Source: Planctomycetota bacterium (GTDB lineage Bacteria > Planctomycetota > Planctomycetia > Planctomycetales > Planctomycetaceae). Taken from it: a DNA stretch of 33,993 bases. A model generated the notes under the pieces. The model had not been told where the DNA came from, did no database searches, and was given only the letters and a program-made list of their open reading frames with translations. Below are positions 17,394 through 25,853 of this stretch, piece by piece. Position numbers and translations under genes: made by a program. Position 1 is the first letter of the stretch. Each line of letters begins with the position of its first letter. The DNA lies in the NCBI GenBank assembly GCA_027624335.1, contig JAQBWV010000049.1:1-33993 (forward strand). Reading direction: 5' to 3'.

Positions 17394-17450
17394 GCAGAGG
17401 AAACAGAGTCTGCATCCGGTAATTGTCTCTGTTTCCTCTGCTTCCTTCTG
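17394..17450 (+). terminator. Inverted repeat, probable terminator after moeA
   Basis: The arms 17394-17408 and 17427-17441 form a perfect 15-base stem (GCAGAGGAAACAGAG and its complement) with an 18-base loop, followed by a pyrimidine-rich TTCCTTCT. It lies between moeA and queA and would end the mobA-moeA transcript. The GCAGAGG unit also appears twice at 13544-13559, so a dispersed repeat origin is possible. Confidence 0.5.
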
Positions 17451-17506
17451 GTCAAGGCCTTGTTCGAGTCAGTTGAGAAGATTTTCTATCCGAAAGTTTG
17501 TTACGA

Positions 17507-18583
17507 ATGCCCGCTGACTCATGGGGAATTGACGACCTCGGTACGTATTCGTACGAGCTTCCCGAAGAACTCATCGCGCAGGAACCACCGGAGCAGCGCG
17601 ATGGTGCGAAGCTGCTGGTTCTTGATCGAGCGAAGCAGACGATCGCGCATCGCGCGATCCGTGATCTGCCGGACCTGCTGCGTTCGGGAGACCGGCTTGT
17701 TCTGAACGACACGCGAGTCGTTCCGGCAAGAATCATCGGGCAGCGAACCGCGACCGGCGGCAAGTGGGAAGGACTGTTTCTACGGCGCGGCGAAGGCCGG
17801 GCGTGGCAGTTCATCAGCCAGACGCGCGGCAGGCTGCTGCCGGGGGAGTCTGTCACGCTGACTTCGATTCACCACCCCGAAAGTACTCCGCCGCTCGAAA
17901 TGAAACTCGTGGAACGCGACAGCGACGGAGTCTGGACCGCGCAGCCCGATTCCGAAGACGAGGCCTTCGACCTGCTGCAGCGTTACGGAACCGTTCCGCT
18001 CCCTCCGTACATGCAGCGAAAGGTTGCGTCGGACTCGGACTGGAACCGGTATCAGACCACGTTCGCGGCGACTCCGGGTTCCGTTGCTGCTCCAACAGCA
18101 GGGCTACACTTCACTCCGGAACTGCTGGCTGAGTGCGGCAGTCGCGGCATCGATCAATCACGAGTCACGCTGCATGTAGGCATGGGAACCTTCCGACCGA
18201 TATCAGTCGAACAGTTGTCGAAGCATGACATGCATTCAGAGTGGTGTACGCTGAGCGACGATTCTGCTCAACAACTTCGATACACGCGCGACCGCGGCGG
18301 TCGAATCGTTTCTGTCGGAACGACGTCGGTTCGCACGCTGGAGACTGCAGCGCAAACGGGAAACATCGAACCGTGGGCTGGCGAGACGAATCTGTTTATC
18401 CGCCCTCCGTACGAGTTTCAGGCGATCGACTGCCTGCTGACCAACTTCCATCTACCGAAATCGACATTGCTGGTTCTCGTGTGCGCTCTGGCGGGGACCG
18501 AGTTTACGAAAGAGGCCTACCGCATCGCCGTCGAGCATCGATACCGATTCTTCAGTTACGGCGACGCCATGCTGATTCTCTGA
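17507..18583 (+). CDS. queA: tRNA preQ1(34) S-adenosylmethionine ribosyltransferase-isomerase
   Basis: A 358-residue enzyme that transfers and rearranges the ribosyl part of S-adenosylmethionine onto preQ1 in tRNA to form epoxyqueuosine. The frame is open from a TTG at 17498; the ATG at 17507, about ten bases after GAAAG, is preferred. Family signatures: YELPEELIAQEPPEQRDGAKLL near the N-terminus, LVLNDTRVVPARI, AAPTAGLHFT, LHVGMGTFRPI, TTSVRTLE and NFHLPKSTLLVLVCAL. Length is normal. It is convergent with tsaB, 24 bases away. queC at 21581 serves the same pathway. Confidence 0.96.
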   Translation: MPADSWGIDDLGTYSYELPEELIAQEPPEQRDGAKLLVLDRAKQTIAHRAIRDLPDLLRSGDRLVLNDTRVVPARIIGQRTATGGKWEGLFLRRGEGRAWQFISQTRGRLLPGESVTLTSIHHPESTPPLEMKLVERDSDGVWTAQPDSEDEAFDLLQRYGTVPLPPYMQRKVASDSDWNRYQTTFAATPGSVAAPTAGLHFTPELLAECGSRGIDQSRVTLHVGMGTFRPISVEQLSKHDMHSEWCTLSDDSAQQLRYTRDRGGRIVSVGTTSVRTLETAAQTGNIEPWAGETNLFIRPPYEFQAIDCLLTNFHLPKSTLLVLVCALAGTEFTKEAYRIAVEHRYRFFSYGDAMLIL

Positions 18584-18607
18584 AGGTCCTGTTCCACTTC
18601 CTTCACT

Positions 18608-19360
18608 TTACACGTTTCGTCCCTTGGCCTTCGCCCCTTGATCCTCACCCATTGCGGCTTCGCGTTTTTCTTCGGCGGAACTCTTTCGCAGATAAAACGG
18701 TTCGAGTTCGAATGGATCGGCGAACTGACCGTGAGCGGCAAGTCGCTCGCCAATTCTGGCAACCTGCGCCGCGCGAGGAATCCACATTTCCTCCGGCAGT
18801 CGCTGGACTGAGGGCTGTAGATCATCCGCGACTTTTGTCAGACCGGTACCTGCCACCGCGAAATTCTTCGACGCTTTCAGAGCTGCTTCACTGCACCAGG
18901 CGTCGCAATCGACGATGTCGATCGGTCCGATCGATTGCCACCAGTCGTCCGGCTCGCGCTGGAATCGCGACACGAACAACTGCTCGCGCTGGGCGTCGGA
19001 GACGACCTGCAGCTGGTTGATCTCTGAAAACGTTTCATCGGTGACAGCCGCTGCGACGGCCTGCAGGGTATCAACCGCGACGACCGAACAGCCCGTGACG
19101 TAGGCAAAAGTCTTGGCAAAGACGATCCCGACCCGGAGTCCTGTAAAACTTCCGGGGCCATGACTGACCGCAATGATCCCGACGTCGCGCGGCGTCAACT
19201 GGTTCGACTGCAGCAGTTCCTGAACTTCTCTGATCAGCGTCTGAGCGTGTCGACGTCTGGACTGTTCCAGCTCGCGTTCGGCGATCAGGATCCCGTCGCG
19301 TTGCAGTGCGAGCGTGCCACACATTCCGGAAGTATCAACAGCGAGAATGACAATTGGCAT
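18608..19360 (-). CDS. tsaB: tRNA threonylcarbamoyladenosine biosynthesis protein TsaB
   Basis: A 250-residue partner of TsaD in the complex that makes t6A37 in tRNAs decoding ANN codons. The N-terminus ILAVDTSGMCGTLAL is the ASKHA-fold phosphate-1 region, and HGPGSFTGLRVG (67-78) is the diagnostic TsaB motif. The C-terminal LEPFYLRKSSAEEK matches the family ending (variant of xPxYLR). Residues after about 232 are a charged tail. TsaB lacks the metal-binding site of TsaD and acts as a scaffold. It is convergent with queA. Confidence 0.93.
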   Translation of the reverse strand: MPIVILAVDTSGMCGTLALQRDGILIAERELEQSRRRHAQTLIREVQELLQSNQLTPRDVGIIAVSHGPGSFTGLRVGIVFAKTFAYVTGCSVVAVDTLQAVAAAVTDETFSEINQLQVVSDAQREQLFVSRFQREPDDWWQSIGPIDIVDCDAWCSEAALKASKNFAVAGTGLTKVADDLQPSVQRLPEEMWIPRAAQVARIGERLAAHGQFADPFELEPFYLRKSSAEEKREAAMGEDQGAKAKGRNV

Positions 19361-19610
19361 CGGTCAGTGCAGAACTCTCTGAGATTACGGGCGAGCAGGT
19401 GCATTAACACAGTTGCAATGACGACTCGTTCGGCCCTATCGTTCGCAGCCTTGAAGAGGCGGAAGAAATCACGGCAAAAACCGCCTGTTTTTCTGATCTT
19501 TCGGTCATTCCCTGCCCATTGCCGGACGGTCTTATTGCCGGACTGTTCCAGCGTTCCCACCGTGTCTGACGATCTCCGTTCAGAGCGGGCTCGCACGTTA
19601 GCAGCGCGCC

Positions 19611-21464
19611 ATGTCGGCTGCCAGACTTCAGAACATGTTGCGCGGTTTCGATCTGAGATCGACTGGAAAGTGGTTTCTACTGGCATCGCTGGTGGGTGCC
19701 GTGTCCGGCGTGGGCGCGATCCTGTTTCAGGTTCTGGGCCAGATCGTCGTTCAGTACACCCTGGTAACTTTCGCTGGATTTCACCCCGGCGAAGCTGTGG
19801 GGGAACGGCCTCTGTTTGCTCCTTCTGAGCATCAGCTGTCGCTGCCGATCATCGTGCTGATCATGGGCCTGGGTGGTTTGGTTTCCGGATTCATCGTGTT
19901 CAAGTGGGCCCCCGAAGCTGAAGGGCACGGCACGGACGCGGCGATTGACTCATTCCATCAGAATCGCGGTTTGATCCGGGCGAGAGTCCCCATCGTCAAG
20001 ACGATCACTTCGGCCATCACGATCGGCACTGGAGGCTCCGCCGGTCGCGAAGGCCCGATTGCTCAGATCGGCGCGGGATTTGGATCATTCCTGGCGACGA
20101 AGCTGAAACTTTCTGACCGGGACCGACGAATCATGCTGGCAGCAGGCATGGCTGGCGGCATCGGCGCCATCTTCCGAGCCCCTCTTGCGGGAGCGATCTT
20201 CGCCGGAGAAATTCTGTATCGCGAAGCTGATATCGAATCAGACGTCATCGTCCCGGCAGCAATTTCGTCGATCGTCAGCTACAGCGTTTACAGTCTGTTT
20301 CTGCCTGCAGACGCCGCGTTTCTTCCGCTGTTTGGAAACGGGCTGCACTACCAGATGAAGTCGCTGGCCGAGCTTCTTCCGATGGCCCTGATGTCGATCA
20401 TCCTGGTGCTTGCAGCAGTCGTCTACATCCGAACTTTCTATGGACTGCACAGACTCTCGAAGAAAATCACCGTCGTTCCGAATTATCTGAAACCCGCCAT
20501 CGGAGCCGTACTGGCAGGACTCGTCGGCGTCGGCCTGCATCTGGCATTCGATACGGGCGACAGCCGAGCCATGCTGGCCGTTCTTTCGACCGGCTACGGA
20601 TCATTGCAGACGGCTCTGGAAGATCCCGGCAAACTCGGCATCACCGCGCTGTTGATCATCGCCGGCGGCAAAGTGCTGACGACGTCGCTGACAATCAGCA
20701 CCGGCGGTTCCGGCGGAGTGTTCGGTCCGTCGATGGTGATTGGCGGTTGCGTTGGTGCGGCTCTCGGGCTGTGGTTTCAGGATCTGTTCGGCATTGAAAC
20801 TCACCCTGGAGCCTTCGCCATCATCGGTATGGCCGGGTTCTTTGCGGGAGCTGCTCATGCACCGATCTCGACGATCATCATGGTTTCTGAGATGACCGGG
20901 GACTACAAGCTCCTGCTGCCGACAATGTGGGTATCGACGCTCTGCTTTCTGCTGTGCCGTCGCTGGAGTCTGTACGAAAAACAGGTGCCAACCCGACTGG
21001 AATCGCCAGCCCACAAAGGCGATTTCATCGTCGATGTTCTGGAAGGCAACCTGGTAAAGGACGTCTATCAGACACGCAGTGACATTCGCCGAGTGCCCGA
21101 ATCAACGTCGCTCGACGACATCGTCCATATTCTGGCCGAGACTCATCAGCATTACTTCCCGGTGATCGATGACGAAGGAAGTATGGTCGGAATCTTTTCC
21201 GATGACGACGTCCGAGCCTATCTCTTCGATGAGACAATCTGGCGGCTGGCTGTCGCGCGAGACGTGATGATTACCAACGTGGTCAGCGTCTCGCCCGACG
21301 ACGACCTGAACACAGCGCTGCGACACTTTACCGCCATGAATCTTGACGAACTGCCGGTACTGGATCCCACAAATTCGGGAAAGCTGCTGGGGATGCTGAC
21401 TCGCCGCGAAACCATCGCCTTCTACAACCGCCGCGTGATGGAACACAAACAAAGCAACGAGTAG
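19611..21464 (+). CDS. ClC family chloride channel/transporter with two CBS domains
   Basis: A 617-residue membrane protein with a ClC anion channel or H+/Cl- antiporter core (about residues 20-450) and two C-terminal CBS domains (about 480-535 and 545-605). ClC signatures: GREGP at 145-149, with gating glutamate E147, and GGSGGVFGPSMVIGG later in the core (the GxFxP region). The first filter motif, usually GSGIP, reads GHGTD (105-109), so the central serine is replaced and ion choice may differ. The CBS pair probably senses nucleotides. The ATG at 19611 lacks a good ribosome site; 19635 is an alternative. The 250 bases upstream hold no gene I can support. No neighbour explains its role. Confidence 0.9.
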   Translation: MSAARLQNMLRGFDLRSTGKWFLLASLVGAVSGVGAILFQVLGQIVVQYTLVTFAGFHPGEAVGERPLFAPSEHQLSLPIIVLIMGLGGLVSGFIVFKWAPEAEGHGTDAAIDSFHQNRGLIRARVPIVKTITSAITIGTGGSAGREGPIAQIGAGFGSFLATKLKLSDRDRRIMLAAGMAGGIGAIFRAPLAGAIFAGEILYREADIESDVIVPAAISSIVSYSVYSLFLPADAAFLPLFGNGLHYQMKSLAELLPMALMSIILVLAAVVYIRTFYGLHRLSKKITVVPNYLKPAIGAVLAGLVGVGLHLAFDTGDSRAMLAVLSTGYGSLQTALEDPGKLGITALLIIAGGKVLTTSLTISTGGSGGVFGPSMVIGGCVGAALGLWFQDLFGIETHPGAFAIIGMAGFFAGAAHAPISTIIMVSEMTGDYKLLLPTMWVSTLCFLLCRRWSLYEKQVPTRLESPAHKGDFIVDVLEGNLVKDVYQTRSDIRRVPESTSLDDIVHILAETHQHYFPVIDDEGSMVGIFSDDDVRAYLFDETIWRLAVARDVMITNVVSVSPDDDLNTALRHFTAMNLDELPVLDPTNSGKLLGMLTRRETIAFYNRRVMEHKQSNE

Positions 21465-21580
21465 ACGCTAAATTTGCCATCAGCTTGCGGAAAAGCATTT
21501 TGCCGAGCCAGCGACGTATGATCGCCGGCCTGCTGAATTCTAAATGACCTGTTTTTCATGTTGGCTGCGGGAATTGAGCG

Positions 21581-22246
21581 ATGACGATGCGGACAGTAGT
21601 CGTATTCTCCGGCGGTCTGGACTCGACGACGCTGCTGTTCCACCTGCAGGCAACGGGGCACGAACTGGCAGCACTCACCGTCGACTATGGTCAGCGTCAC
21701 CGACGGGAACTCGACAGGGCGCGAATGATCTGTCTCGACACGGATGTCGCACTGACAACGCTGGATCTGACGGGACTCTCGCCGATTTTCGGTGGCAACA
21801 GCCTGTCGAATTCGAGCATCGACGTTCCGGAAGGCGAATACAGAACCGAGTCCATGCAACTGACGACTGTCCCGAATCGAAACATGATCCTGCTGTCAAT
21901 CGCTGTGGGCTGGGCGATCTCGAATGACTTCCAGGCGGTTGCGTTTGGAGCACACTCCGGCGAATACACGCCCTATCCGGACTGTCGACCGAACTTCGCG
22001 AAGGCCATGGACGCGGCCGCTCAACTGTGCGACTGGAAGCCGATTCGAATCCTGGCACCGTTCATCGACTGGACGAAGTCGGACATCGTCCGCCGCGGTG
22101 CGGAACTTGGAGTCCCCTTCGAATCCACATGGTCATGCTATGTCGGCGGCACGATCCACTGCGGTCGTTGCGGAACCTGTCTGGATCGCCGGAGCGCCTT
22201 CCAGAAGAGCGGGATCGCAGATCCTACTCGTTACGCAGTCGATTGA
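21581..22246 (+). CDS. queC: 7-cyano-7-deazaguanine (preQ0) synthase
   Basis: A 221-residue ATP-dependent enzyme that converts 7-carboxy-7-deazaguanine to preQ0, an early step of queuosine synthesis. The PP-loop motif SGGLDSTTLL lies at residues 10-19. Four cysteines near the C-terminus (C185, C194, C197, C200, in the CGRCGTC region) match the QueC zinc site. Other family landmarks are LTVDYGQRHRREL, VPNRNMILLSIA and AHSGEYTPYPDCRP. Start codons at 21581 and 21587 are both possible. It is convergent with the M50/HlyD gene, 17 bases away. It shares the pathway with queA; queD, queE and queF are not in the window. Confidence 0.96.
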   Translation: MTMRTVVVFSGGLDSTTLLFHLQATGHELAALTVDYGQRHRRELDRARMICLDTDVALTTLDLTGLSPIFGGNSLSNSSIDVPEGEYRTESMQLTTVPNRNMILLSIAVGWAISNDFQAVAFGAHSGEYTPYPDCRPNFAKAMDAAAQLCDWKPIRILAPFIDWTKSDIVRRGAELGVPFESTWSCYVGGTIHCGRCGTCLDRRSAFQKSGIADPTRYAVD

Positions 22247-22263
22247 GTCGCTGCGGATCTACG

Positions 22264-24531
22264 TCAGAGTCGGAAATAGAATGTCTGGCTGAGGTAACGC
22301 AACAACCACTGGCCGGCGGTTCGCTCGTCAACACGGAACCGTGCGCGACCGCGCATCCCGGAACGCAGCAGGTCAGTGTCCTGATCGATTTCGACGGTGG
22401 CCTGATACACGCTGCTAAGCAGACGCTCCCGCCCCTGGCCATCAGTCACCGTCGGCAGCTCGCCGCCGAGTTTGTTGGAAAGCTGCTCTGGCACGTAATC
22501 GAGCGGGTTCTTCGAAACTTCTTTGATATGCCCTTGATAAGTTCTTGAGGCAAGATGGTCAAACTTCATCTCAATCAACTGGTGCTTCCGCTCAGAGTCT
22601 TCCAGTCGTTCGACAAATTCCGCCTGACTCAGGTCGTTGATGTCGCCCTGGTCGATCAGAACAATTGCCTGAAACCTGTCACCCGGTGCGATGCTGAGCA
22701 AATGAGTTCGCTCGTCGATCGTGGCACCGAGATTTTTCGGGTTCAGGGGTGTTCCATTCCACGACGAAAGCTGTTTTCTGGCCGTTTCGATCGAGGGCTC
22801 AGGAACATTGGGAGCCTCGACGATCGTTCCTGAAACTTCGGCCTTGATGGTCAGCTCCTGGAGTCGCTGCTGGATTTCGTCCAACTGCTCGCTGTAAACG
22901 GCGATCTGCTGGTCTGCCAGACTCATGCGCCCTTCGTTACCGGCTCGCATCTGCCAGTCACGCTCGATCTTCTGAATCGTGACTTTTGATCGGAGGCTAC
23001 GTTCCTGGTCTTCCATATCCGGATTGGAAAGCTGGGCGACTACCTGTCCAAGTTCAACTCGCTGACCCGGTTTGACCGGAGCGTCCAGAAGTTCTCCCGG
23101 TACCTGCGTGTAAATGTGCCGCACATCAAGTGGTTCAATGATGTAAGTCGCTTCGATGTGCAGCGGCAACGGTATCGAAAGCACCGAGAATCCGACGCAG
23201 AACAGAATCGTAAGTGTGAACGCGATCTTTGGCTTGCTCATTGGTTCAATCCTCGGTGCCGAAATGATCTTGTACAGGTTGGAGATCATGCTTCCGACAA
23301 TAGTCGAAACCGATACGACGGCCAGTGTCGCACCGATACTCTGAAGTCCGTAGGGCTTCAGTACTGTGTAAAGAAATACCGTGATGGCAATCACGATGAA
23401 CCAGCGATAGATCCCGGCCGCAATCGCGAATGTGATGAACCATGCCTTGCCGGTTTCCGGCATGAACGGGTCAGGTTTGGACTCGATGCCCAGGCAGTAC
23501 CACGCAAAGGACTCGCGCAGAAGCTTGTCCGCCTTGGGACGAAGGTTCGGGATCTCAAGGAAGTCGGACATCATGTAATAGCCGTCAAACCGCATCAACG
23601 GGTTGGCGTTGAAGATGACCGTCGTGATTGTTGTGACAAAGAACACGTTGAGAGCCAGGTTGTGTAGCAGTCCCTGATCTGTGTATCTCCAGACGAAAAT
23701 CGCGAAGGCTGACAGCAGGATTTCGATATACATCCCGGCCGCACCGATCATGATGCGAGCCCACTTGTTGCGGAGCATCCACGAATCGGACACATCGCAA
23801 TACAGGCAGGGACTGAATACCAGCAGCATGACACCCATCTCGTGACACTCGCCGCCGAAATGCTTGCAACTCAGACCATGGCCGAATTCGTGGATGATCT
23901 TTGAGATACTTAGCGTCACCCACAAATACAGCAGGTTCGGCCATCCAAAGAACTGCTGAAACTTCGGCAGCTCGGTCCGAAACAAGTCAAACTGAACCGC
24001 CAGCATCGTCCACGAAGTTACGACGATGGATGCCCAGAGAAATATTCCAAAGGGCGTGAACATCCACCGGAAGAACGGATAAATGACCTTGAGCGTCGAT
24101 TCCGGATCCCAGCCTGGCAATCTGAGGTAAAGCAGACTCTTCAGCGTATTGAAGAACTTCTTTTTCTTCTCATCGCCCTGCTTCTTAATCAGAGCGGCAC
24201 CCTGTCCCGATCGGTTGCTGCAGACCAGCCCTTTTTCGTGCAGGTCGGTAATCAGGTGCTGAATATCCGAAAGTTGCAGCCGAACGGTCGGCATGATCCG
24301 TAGCATTTCTTCGCGGAGCTGTTCCAGGCTGCGCTCGCCATTTAACAGGTTCAGAACGTGATATTGCTCCTGCTGAAGTCGAAAGTATTTCAGCCCGGCG
24401 GGGTCCTTGATGACCCAGTAACCAACTCCCAGGTAATCGATCCGCTTGACGACCAGATCCGCCCTGACGGCCAAAGGTATTGCCCGCTGAGTCGAAGGGA
24501 TCATTTCGGATGACTGCTGAGTAATCATCAC
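22264..24531 (-). CDS. PqqD-like/M50 metalloprotease/HlyD fusion (putative peptide zinc metalloprotease)
   Basis: A 755-residue multidomain membrane protein. Residues about 25-105 resemble a PqqD-like winged-helix domain (the RiPP recognition element fold): YFRLQQEQYHVLNLLNGERSL. Residues about 145-450 form a site-2 protease (M50) membrane domain with HEFGH at 214-218 and the third-ligand motif NPLMRFDGYY (D316). A cysteine-rich stretch (C222, C229, C242, C245) lies between them. Residues about 455-740 are HlyD-like: a lipoyl-type half (about 467-503), a coiled coil (507-562), a second lipoyl half and a barrel. The start is GTG at 24531 or ATG at 24528; neither has a clear ribosome site. It lies 53 bases downstream of a separate HlyD-type adaptor, almost certainly the same operon. 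Similar proteins are named putative peptide zinc metalloproteases; a role in peptide processing or export is inference, and no substrate gene is visible. Confidence 0.85.
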   Translation of the reverse strand: MMITQQSSEMIPSTQRAIPLAVRADLVVKRIDYLGVGYWVIKDPAGLKYFRLQQEQYHVLNLLNGERSLEQLREEMLRIMPTVRLQLSDIQHLITDLHEKGLVCSNRSGQGAALIKKQGDEKKKKFFNTLKSLLYLRLPGWDPESTLKVIYPFFRWMFTPFGIFLWASIVVTSWTMLAVQFDLFRTELPKFQQFFGWPNLLYLWVTLSISKIIHEFGHGLSCKHFGGECHEMGVMLLVFSPCLYCDVSDSWMLRNKWARIMIGAAGMYIEILLSAFAIFVWRYTDQGLLHNLALNVFFVTTITTVIFNANPLMRFDGYYMMSDFLEIPNLRPKADKLLRESFAWYCLGIESKPDPFMPETGKAWFITFAIAAGIYRWFIVIAITVFLYTVLKPYGLQSIGATLAVVSVSTIVGSMISNLYKIISAPRIEPMSKPKIAFTLTILFCVGFSVLSIPLPLHIEATYIIEPLDVRHIYTQVPGELLDAPVKPGQRVELGQVVAQLSNPDMEDQERSLRSKVTIQKIERDWQMRAGNEGRMSLADQQIAVYSEQLDEIQQRLQELTIKAEVSGTIVEAPNVPEPSIETARKQLSSWNGTPLNPKNLGATIDERTHLLSIAPGDRFQAIVLIDQGDINDLSQAEFVERLEDSERKHQLIEMKFDHLASRTYQGHIKEVSKNPLDYVPEQLSNKLGGELPTVTDGQGRERLLSSVYQATVEIDQDTDLLRSGMRGRARFRVDERTAGQWLLRYLSQTFYFRL

Positions 24532-24584
24532 ATCACCGGTGCGGAATCAAAGTGGGCGAACTTCCAGGCAGAATTCGCGATGAG

Positions 24585-25499
24585 CTACTTGCCAGAACCT
24601 GCGGTTGTCACTGGAGAGGATGGTGTGATCACCATTTTGGCATTCAAGCCAGGACGAAGAACTCCTCGGGGATTCTCAACCTCGGCGTAGAGCTTCACGC
24701 TTCCGATAATCGGCGACGTGTGAGGATCCACGAATTTCACTTTGCCGGTAAATACTTCCTCTTTGAACGGGATATCGAAGTCCATAGCGTCCAGTTGAAC
24801 CTGAACGGTGTCACCGGCCTTGATCCGCGTCGAATCTGAAATGCTGATATAGCCTTCGATTTTCACGCGGGTTGTACTGAGGACTTCCAGAATCGGTGCT
24901 CCCTGTTGAACCGCTTCGCCTTTCCTCTGGAACACCTTGGAGACAATGCCGTCAAACTCAGCGATCACCTGGTACGTCTTGAGAGCCTCAAGGTTTTCGA
25001 GGACGGTCAATTCAGCGATTCTTTTTTCGAACTCCGCCTGTTCGATCTGCAGAAGTGCCTTCTGAGCAGCGAGTTGAAGTTTCTGCAATTCCACCAAGGG
25101 AACAGTTCCCGGAACTTTCTCGTTGGCGGCCAGGGAAATCGCATACTCAGCGTCGGCTACTTCCGACGACTTCTGAGCATAGCGAACGTGGACGTCATTC
25201 TTCGCCTTTTCGAGTTCCTTCTCATAGGTCGCTCTGGCGACGCCGTCTTTCAATCCGGCAACGGCCTTGCCGGCTCGAACAGGATCGCCTTCCTCTGGTT
25301 CGACAAAGTCCAGAATTCCCGGTCGTTCGGCAGCCAGGATCGCAATATCCTTCAGCTGAATGGTGCAGTCATACGCCTGCACAAAGTTCGGCTTGGCCTG
25401 TTGAGCTTCAACTGATCGGTCGCTGGTGACCAGCACTCCCACGGTGGCAAGAACGGCGACGCCAATTGAACCCGCGACCCACGCTGCAAGACGTTTCAT
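24585..25499 (-). CDS. HlyD/RND-type periplasmic adaptor subunit
   Basis: A 304-residue membrane-fusion adaptor. The start at 25499 has GAGGAG eight bases upstream. Residues 1-34 are a membrane anchor or signal (MKRLAAWVAGSIGVAVLA). Two lipoyl-type halves are visible at about 52-85 (ERPGILDFVEPEEGDPVRAG) and 176-208 (AEFDGIVSKVFQRKGEAVQQG), separated by a charged coiled coil at about 88-170. A beta-barrel domain follows, ending near residue 292. It sits immediately upstream of the PqqD/M50/HlyD fusion and should form a complex with it. No ABC or RND pump and no TolC-like gene is nearby. Confidence 0.88.
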   Translation of the reverse strand: MKRLAAWVAGSIGVAVLATVGVLVTSDRSVEAQQAKPNFVQAYDCTIQLKDIAILAAERPGILDFVEPEEGDPVRAGKAVAGLKDGVARATYEKELEKAKNDVHVRYAQKSSEVADAEYAISLAANEKVPGTVPLVELQKLQLAAQKALLQIEQAEFEKRIAELTVLENLEALKTYQVIAEFDGIVSKVFQRKGEAVQQGAPILEVLSTTRVKIEGYISISDSTRIKAGDTVQVQLDAMDFDIPFKEEVFTGKVKFVDPHTSPIIGSVKLYAEVENPRGVLRPGLNAKMVITPSSPVTTAGSGK

Positions 25500-25850
25500 G
25501 TCGAAACTCCTCGGAAACCTCGAAAGCAAAGTGTTTCAAATCCGCTCAGAACAATCCTGACAAAAAGACCACCAGGCAGCTCTCGGATTATTCGGAGGCC
25601 CGATGTGGACAACTGCTGAAGATCTGAAGCGGTAACCTGACGTAGTGAGAATGGCAAAACATGCCCGCTCTCTGCAAGAATCACAGATCGTACTGGTGAC
25701 CGGCAGACGCGACCAGACCGGTTCGATCTTCGGTCGTTTGACTGGAAAGCTGTAGAAACTGCGCAGGCGATGCAGCCTTTATAGCGAATACAACGCGTCC
25801 GGTTTCGCGTGGAATCGAACAAACACTCCACTTAACCAAGGAGTCTCGAA
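25500..25850. other. Divergent intergenic region between the adaptor and the CorA-like gene
   Basis: 351 bases that should hold the promoters for both directions. I see no convincing -35/-10 pair, hairpin or short peptide gene. A minus-strand frame (25496-25831) would overlap the adaptor start, but its composition is not protein-like and its GTG has no ribosome site. Confidence 0.4.
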
Positions 25851-25853
25851 TTG
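25838..25853 (+). promoter_or_regulatory. Strong ribosome site deciding a TTG start
   Basis: AAGGAG (25838-25843) stands seven bases before TTG (25851-25853). No ATG occurs in the frame until 25981, well inside the conserved region, so TTG is the likely start of the CorA-like gene. Confidence 0.75.

Noticed and set aside
18241..19020. 259-codon plus-strand frame over queA and tsaB
   Set aside because: It overlaps two well-identified genes and is Arg/Pro/Ser-rich, typical of a shadow frame in GC-rich DNA.
25738..25785. Promoter for the CorA-like gene (TTGACT ... TATAGC)
   Set aside because: The two boxes are 36 bases apart, too far for a standard sigma-70 promoter.
25496..25831. Minus-strand frame overlapping the adaptor start by an ATGA-like junction
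   Set aside because: It starts at a GTG without a ribosome site; the Arg/Ser/Cys-rich translation has no family look, and the overlap is probably chance.
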